The position numbers and the translations under genes were made by a program. Shown here one piece after another: positions 62,299 through 64,000 of a stretch of 64,000 nucleotides of DNA. The DNA is from Xenophilus sp. E41 (GTDB taxonomy: Bacteria > Pseudomonadota > Gammaproteobacteria > Burkholderiales > Burkholderiaceae_C): positions 40,143-104,142 of the forward strand of contig NZ_QPIB01000038.1 in NCBI RefSeq assembly GCF_003671765.1. Direction: 5' to 3'. Numbering within the stretch: position 1 is the first letter of the stretch; each line of letters starts with the position of its first letter. The notes under the pieces were generated by a model, which made no database searches, was not told the origin of the DNA, and saw only the letters and a list, made by a program, of their open reading frames with translations.

Positions 62299-62865
62299 TT
62301 ACCTGGGAGCGACGACGCCCACGTGCTTATACAAGGTTGTTCGAGACACGCCATAACGACGAGCAACGTCGGCCACCTGAATGCCAGGGTCGCGCAACAA
62401 CACCTTGATTTCACGCACCTGCTGTTCGTCCAGTTTCGGTCTCCGACCACCGGCCCGGCCTCTTGCGCGAGCGGCAGCAAGCCCGGCCTGCGTGCGCTCC
62501 CGAATCAAGCCGCGCTCGAACTCGGCCAATGCCGCGAACACGTGGAAAACCAACCTACCCGCCGCGCTGCCCGTCTCGATCCTCTCCGTCAAACTCTCAA
62601 AGCCCACGCCTTGCCGCTCAAGATCGGCCACGATCTGCACCAAGTCGGGCAAACTGCGGCCAAGCCGATCCAGCCGCCAGACGACAAGGGTGTCCCCAGC
62701 CCGCAGAGCCTTTCGGCACTGTTCAAGCTCCGGGCGGGCTGCGCTCTTACCGCTGGCCGCTTCCTCGTAGATCGCGCTGCACCCTGCCCGCGTGAGCGCG
62801 TCGCGCTGCAGGTCCAAATGCTGGTCATCGGTCGATACGCGGGCGTACCCTATACGTTGATTCAT
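62299..62865 (-). CDS. tnpR: Tn3-type serine resolvase
   Basis: 188 aa. The catalytic N-terminal domain has IGYARVSTDDQ with nucleophile Ser 11, VVWRLDRLGRSL (about 62-73) with the active-site Arg, and AALAEFERGLIRERTQAGLAAARARGRAGGRR, the long helix into the DNA-binding part. A C-terminal HTH (VADVARRYGVSRTTLYKHVG, about 163-182) follows. It should resolve cointegrates at a res site upstream. No tnpA is in the window. Its TAA overlaps the first possible start of the sce7726-like gene, so cargo expression may depend on it. Confidence 0.92.
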   Translation of the reverse strand: MNQRIGYARVSTDDQHLDLQRDALTRAGCSAIYEEAASGKSAARPELEQCRKALRAGDTLVVWRLDRLGRSLPDLVQIVADLERQGVGFESLTERIETGSAAGRLVFHVFAALAEFERGLIRERTQAGLAAARARGRAGGRRPKLDEQQVREIKVLLRDPGIQVADVARRYGVSRTTLYKHVGVVAPR

Positions 62866-62936
62866 TGACGCAATCAGGACATTGAAAACTTGACGGGTAT
62901 ATTAACATTCATCGACGACTTTGGCGATCCGAAAAC
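62866..62936. other. Remnant res region between resolvase and integron
   Basis: These 71 bases between the resolvase ATG and IRi are AT-rich and would hold the first res subsite and the tnpR promoter. The bases next to IRi, AAAAC (62932-62936), are one candidate copy of the 5-bp target duplication made by Tn402-type insertion. Confidence 0.5.
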
Positions 62937-62961
62937 TGTCGTTTTCAGAAGACGGCTGCAC
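62937..62961 (+). repeat. IRi, 25-bp terminal inverted repeat of a Tn402-type class 1 integron
   Basis: TGTCGTTTTCAGAAGACGGC followed by TGCAC is the standard IRi sequence as I know it. It marks the exact left end of the integron. IRt would lie to the right of the window. Confidence 0.88.
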
Positions 62962-63138
62962 TGAACGTCAGAAGCCGACTGCACTATAGCAGCGGAGGGG
63001 TTGGATCCATCAGGCAACGACGGGCTGCTGCCGGCCATCAGCGGACGCAGGGAGGACTTTCCGCAACCGGCCGTTCGATGCGGCACCGATGGCCTTCGCG
63101 CAGGGGTAGTGAATCCGCCAGGATTGACTTGCGCTGCC

Positions 63139-64000
63139 CTACCTCTCACTAGTGAGGGGCGGCAGCGCATCAAGCGGTGAGCGCACTCCGGCACCGCCAA
63201 CTTTCAGCACATGCGTGTAAATCATCGTCGTAGAGACGTCGGAATGGCCGAGCAGATCCTGCACGGTTCGAATGTCGTAACCGCTGCGGAGCAAGGCCGT
63301 CGCGAACGAGTGGCGGAGGGTGTGCGGTGTGGCGGGCTTCGTGATGCCTGCTTGTTCTACGGCACGTTTGAAGGCGCGCTGAAAGGTCTGGTCATACATG
63401 TGATGGCGACGCACGACACCGCTCCGTGGATCGGTCGAATGCGTGTGCTGCGCAAAAACCCAGAACCACGGCCAGGAATGCCCGGCGCGCGGATACTTCC
63501 GCTCAAGGGCGTCGGGAAGCGCAACGCCGCTGCGGCCCTCGGCCTGGTCCTTCAGCCACCATGCCCGTGCACGCGACAGCTGCTCGCGCAGGCTGGGTGC
63601 CAAGCTCTCGGGTAACATCAAGGCCCGATCCTTGGAGCCCTTGCCCTCCCGCACGATGATCGTGCCGTGATCGAAATCCAGATCCTTGACCCGCAGTTGC
63701 AAACCCTCACTGATCCGCATGCCCGTTCCATACAGAAGCTGGGCGAACAAACGATGCTCGCCTTCCAGAAAACCGAGGATGCGAACCACTTCATCCGGGG
63801 TCAGCACCACCGGCAAGCGCCGCGACGGCCGAGGTCTTCCGATCTCCTGAAGCCAGGGCAGATCCGTGCACAGCACCTTGCCGTAGAAGAACAGCAAGGC
63901 CGCCAATGCCTGACGATGCGTGGAGACCGAAACCTTGCGCTCGTTCGCCAGCCAGGACAGAAATGCCTCGACTTCGCTGCTGCCCAAGGTTGCCGGGTGA
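63139..64000 (-). CDS. intI1: Class 1 integron integrase IntI1, N-terminus cut by window edge
   Basis: The visible part covers about 287 residues and, read against the IntI1 sequence as I remember it, is identical throughout, from [14 protein letters not shown] (around residue 53) to the end [13 protein letters not shown]. Tyrosine-recombinase residues are present: Arg in [28 protein letters not shown] with His and Arg, [14 protein letters not shown] with His and the catalytic Tyr. It also has the additional domain [21 protein letters not shown] unique to integron integrases. The start codon is outside the window; an internal Met-like start at 63987 is not the real one. Confidence 0.95.

Larger units (their letters stand above)
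57278..64000. mobile_element. Genomic island (left end at guaA-type att; right end outside window)
   Basis: The region lacks the 41-bp chromosomal repeat, has lower and uneven GC (50-65 % in the lines I counted, against 65 % or more in the flank), and contains a conflict-like gene cassette, a Tn3-type resolvase and a Tn402-type integron. No island integrase is visible in the window; it would be expected beside intact guaA beyond the right edge. Confidence 0.6.
62937..64000. mobile_element. Class 1 integron, 5'-conserved segment (partial)
   Basis: It runs from IRi through 177 non-coding bases to intI1, which is read leftward. attI1, the Pc promoter (inside intI1 codons 27-41 by my recollection) and any gene cassettes lie beyond base 64000, so resistance content cannot be judged here. 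Confidence 0.9.

Noticed and set aside
57377..62299. Retron or classical toxin-antitoxin reading of the cassette
   Set aside because: PRTase proteins occur with some retrons, but no reverse transcriptase or msr/msd is present; RES normally pairs with an Xre antitoxin, and none is here.
62299..62865. Assigning the resolvase to Tn21 or to the integron's own tniR
   Set aside because: The sequence differs from the Tn21 resolvase as I remember it, and the gene lies outside IRi, so it belongs to the target element and not to the integron.
63139..63987. Treating the 282-codon frame as a complete integrase starting at 63987
   Set aside because: The frame continues to the window edge with the residues expected upstream in IntI1, so the gene is simply cut by the edge.

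Overview
The window is a high-GC (about 65-70 %) bacterial chromosome segment whose gene content, interspersed repeat and gene order fit a beta-proteobacterium of the Burkholderiales, most likely Comamonadaceae near Variovorax/Acidovorax. That assignment is inference from protein families and is not a database result. The first 57.2 kb look like ordinary chromosome. The last 6.7 kb are a mobile, lower-GC island that ends in a class 1 integron running off the right edge.

Layout. 0-8.7 kb holds an OmpA-type fragment, two cation/proton antiporters (CPA1 and CPA2), a DHA2 drug exporter, a MATE exporter overlapping a glutathione S-transferase, and a DUF2239 protein. 8.9-12.6 kb is a tightly overlapping pqiA1-pqiA2-pqiB-pqiC operon for intermembrane lipid transport. 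13.2-18.2 kb has tex, a HipA/YjjJ-like protein and a patatin-like phospholipase. 19.1-27.5 kb is a catabolic and uptake operon: an isocitrate-lyase-family lyase, a branched-chain-type ABC importer, and a two-subunit aconitase-family enzyme, with a divergent IclR regulator. 27.5-31.7 kb has an Fe-dependent alcohol dehydrogenase, an esterase, a thioesterase-GNAT fusion and a secreted protein. 31.8-41.6 kb is mostly housekeeping (ygfZ, mltG-tmk-holB-pilZ, tatD, ldcA, tadA), plus an ankyrin protein and a cyclase-FHA protein. 44.4-51.3 kb is cyoABCD-SURF1-regB-regA, a quinol oxidase operon beside a redox-sensing two-component system. 51.3-57.2 kb has an MdoH-type glucosyltransferase with a b561 cytochrome, then ankyrin and HbpS/GlcG-like genes downstream of a second two-component system.

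The island begins at 57278 with a 15-bp match to the last codons of guaA (Ile-Glu-Trp-Glu-stop, minus strand), a known island attachment site. It carries six minus-strand genes, in transcription order: sce7726-like (PD-(D/E)XK-like nuclease), sce7725-like, a RES-domain protein with a zinc-ribbon-like N-terminus, a PRTase-CE-like phosphoribosyltransferase, a NADAR-family protein and a 68-aa unknown. A Tn3-type serine resolvase sits directly upstream, and its stop codon overlaps the first possible start of the sce7726-like gene. Seventy-one bases upstream of the resolvase lies the 25-bp IRi of a Tn402-type class 1 integron with a canonical, edge-truncated intI1. This is the expected target of a res-hunting transposon.

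The most interesting object is this six-gene cassette, which combines a nuclease-like protein with enzymes of NAD+, ADP-ribose and PRPP chemistry. It looks like an uncharacterised conflict (anti-phage or anti-plasmid) system carried as transposon cargo. Second is a two-hairpin interspersed repeat, almost always exactly 41 bp, with eleven copies between 0.17 and 57.23 kb and none seen in the island. One copy has been read into the coding sequence of tadA. Third is an aconitase-family small subunit in which the catalytic Ser-Ser-Arg-Glu motif is replaced by His-Pro-His-Tyr.
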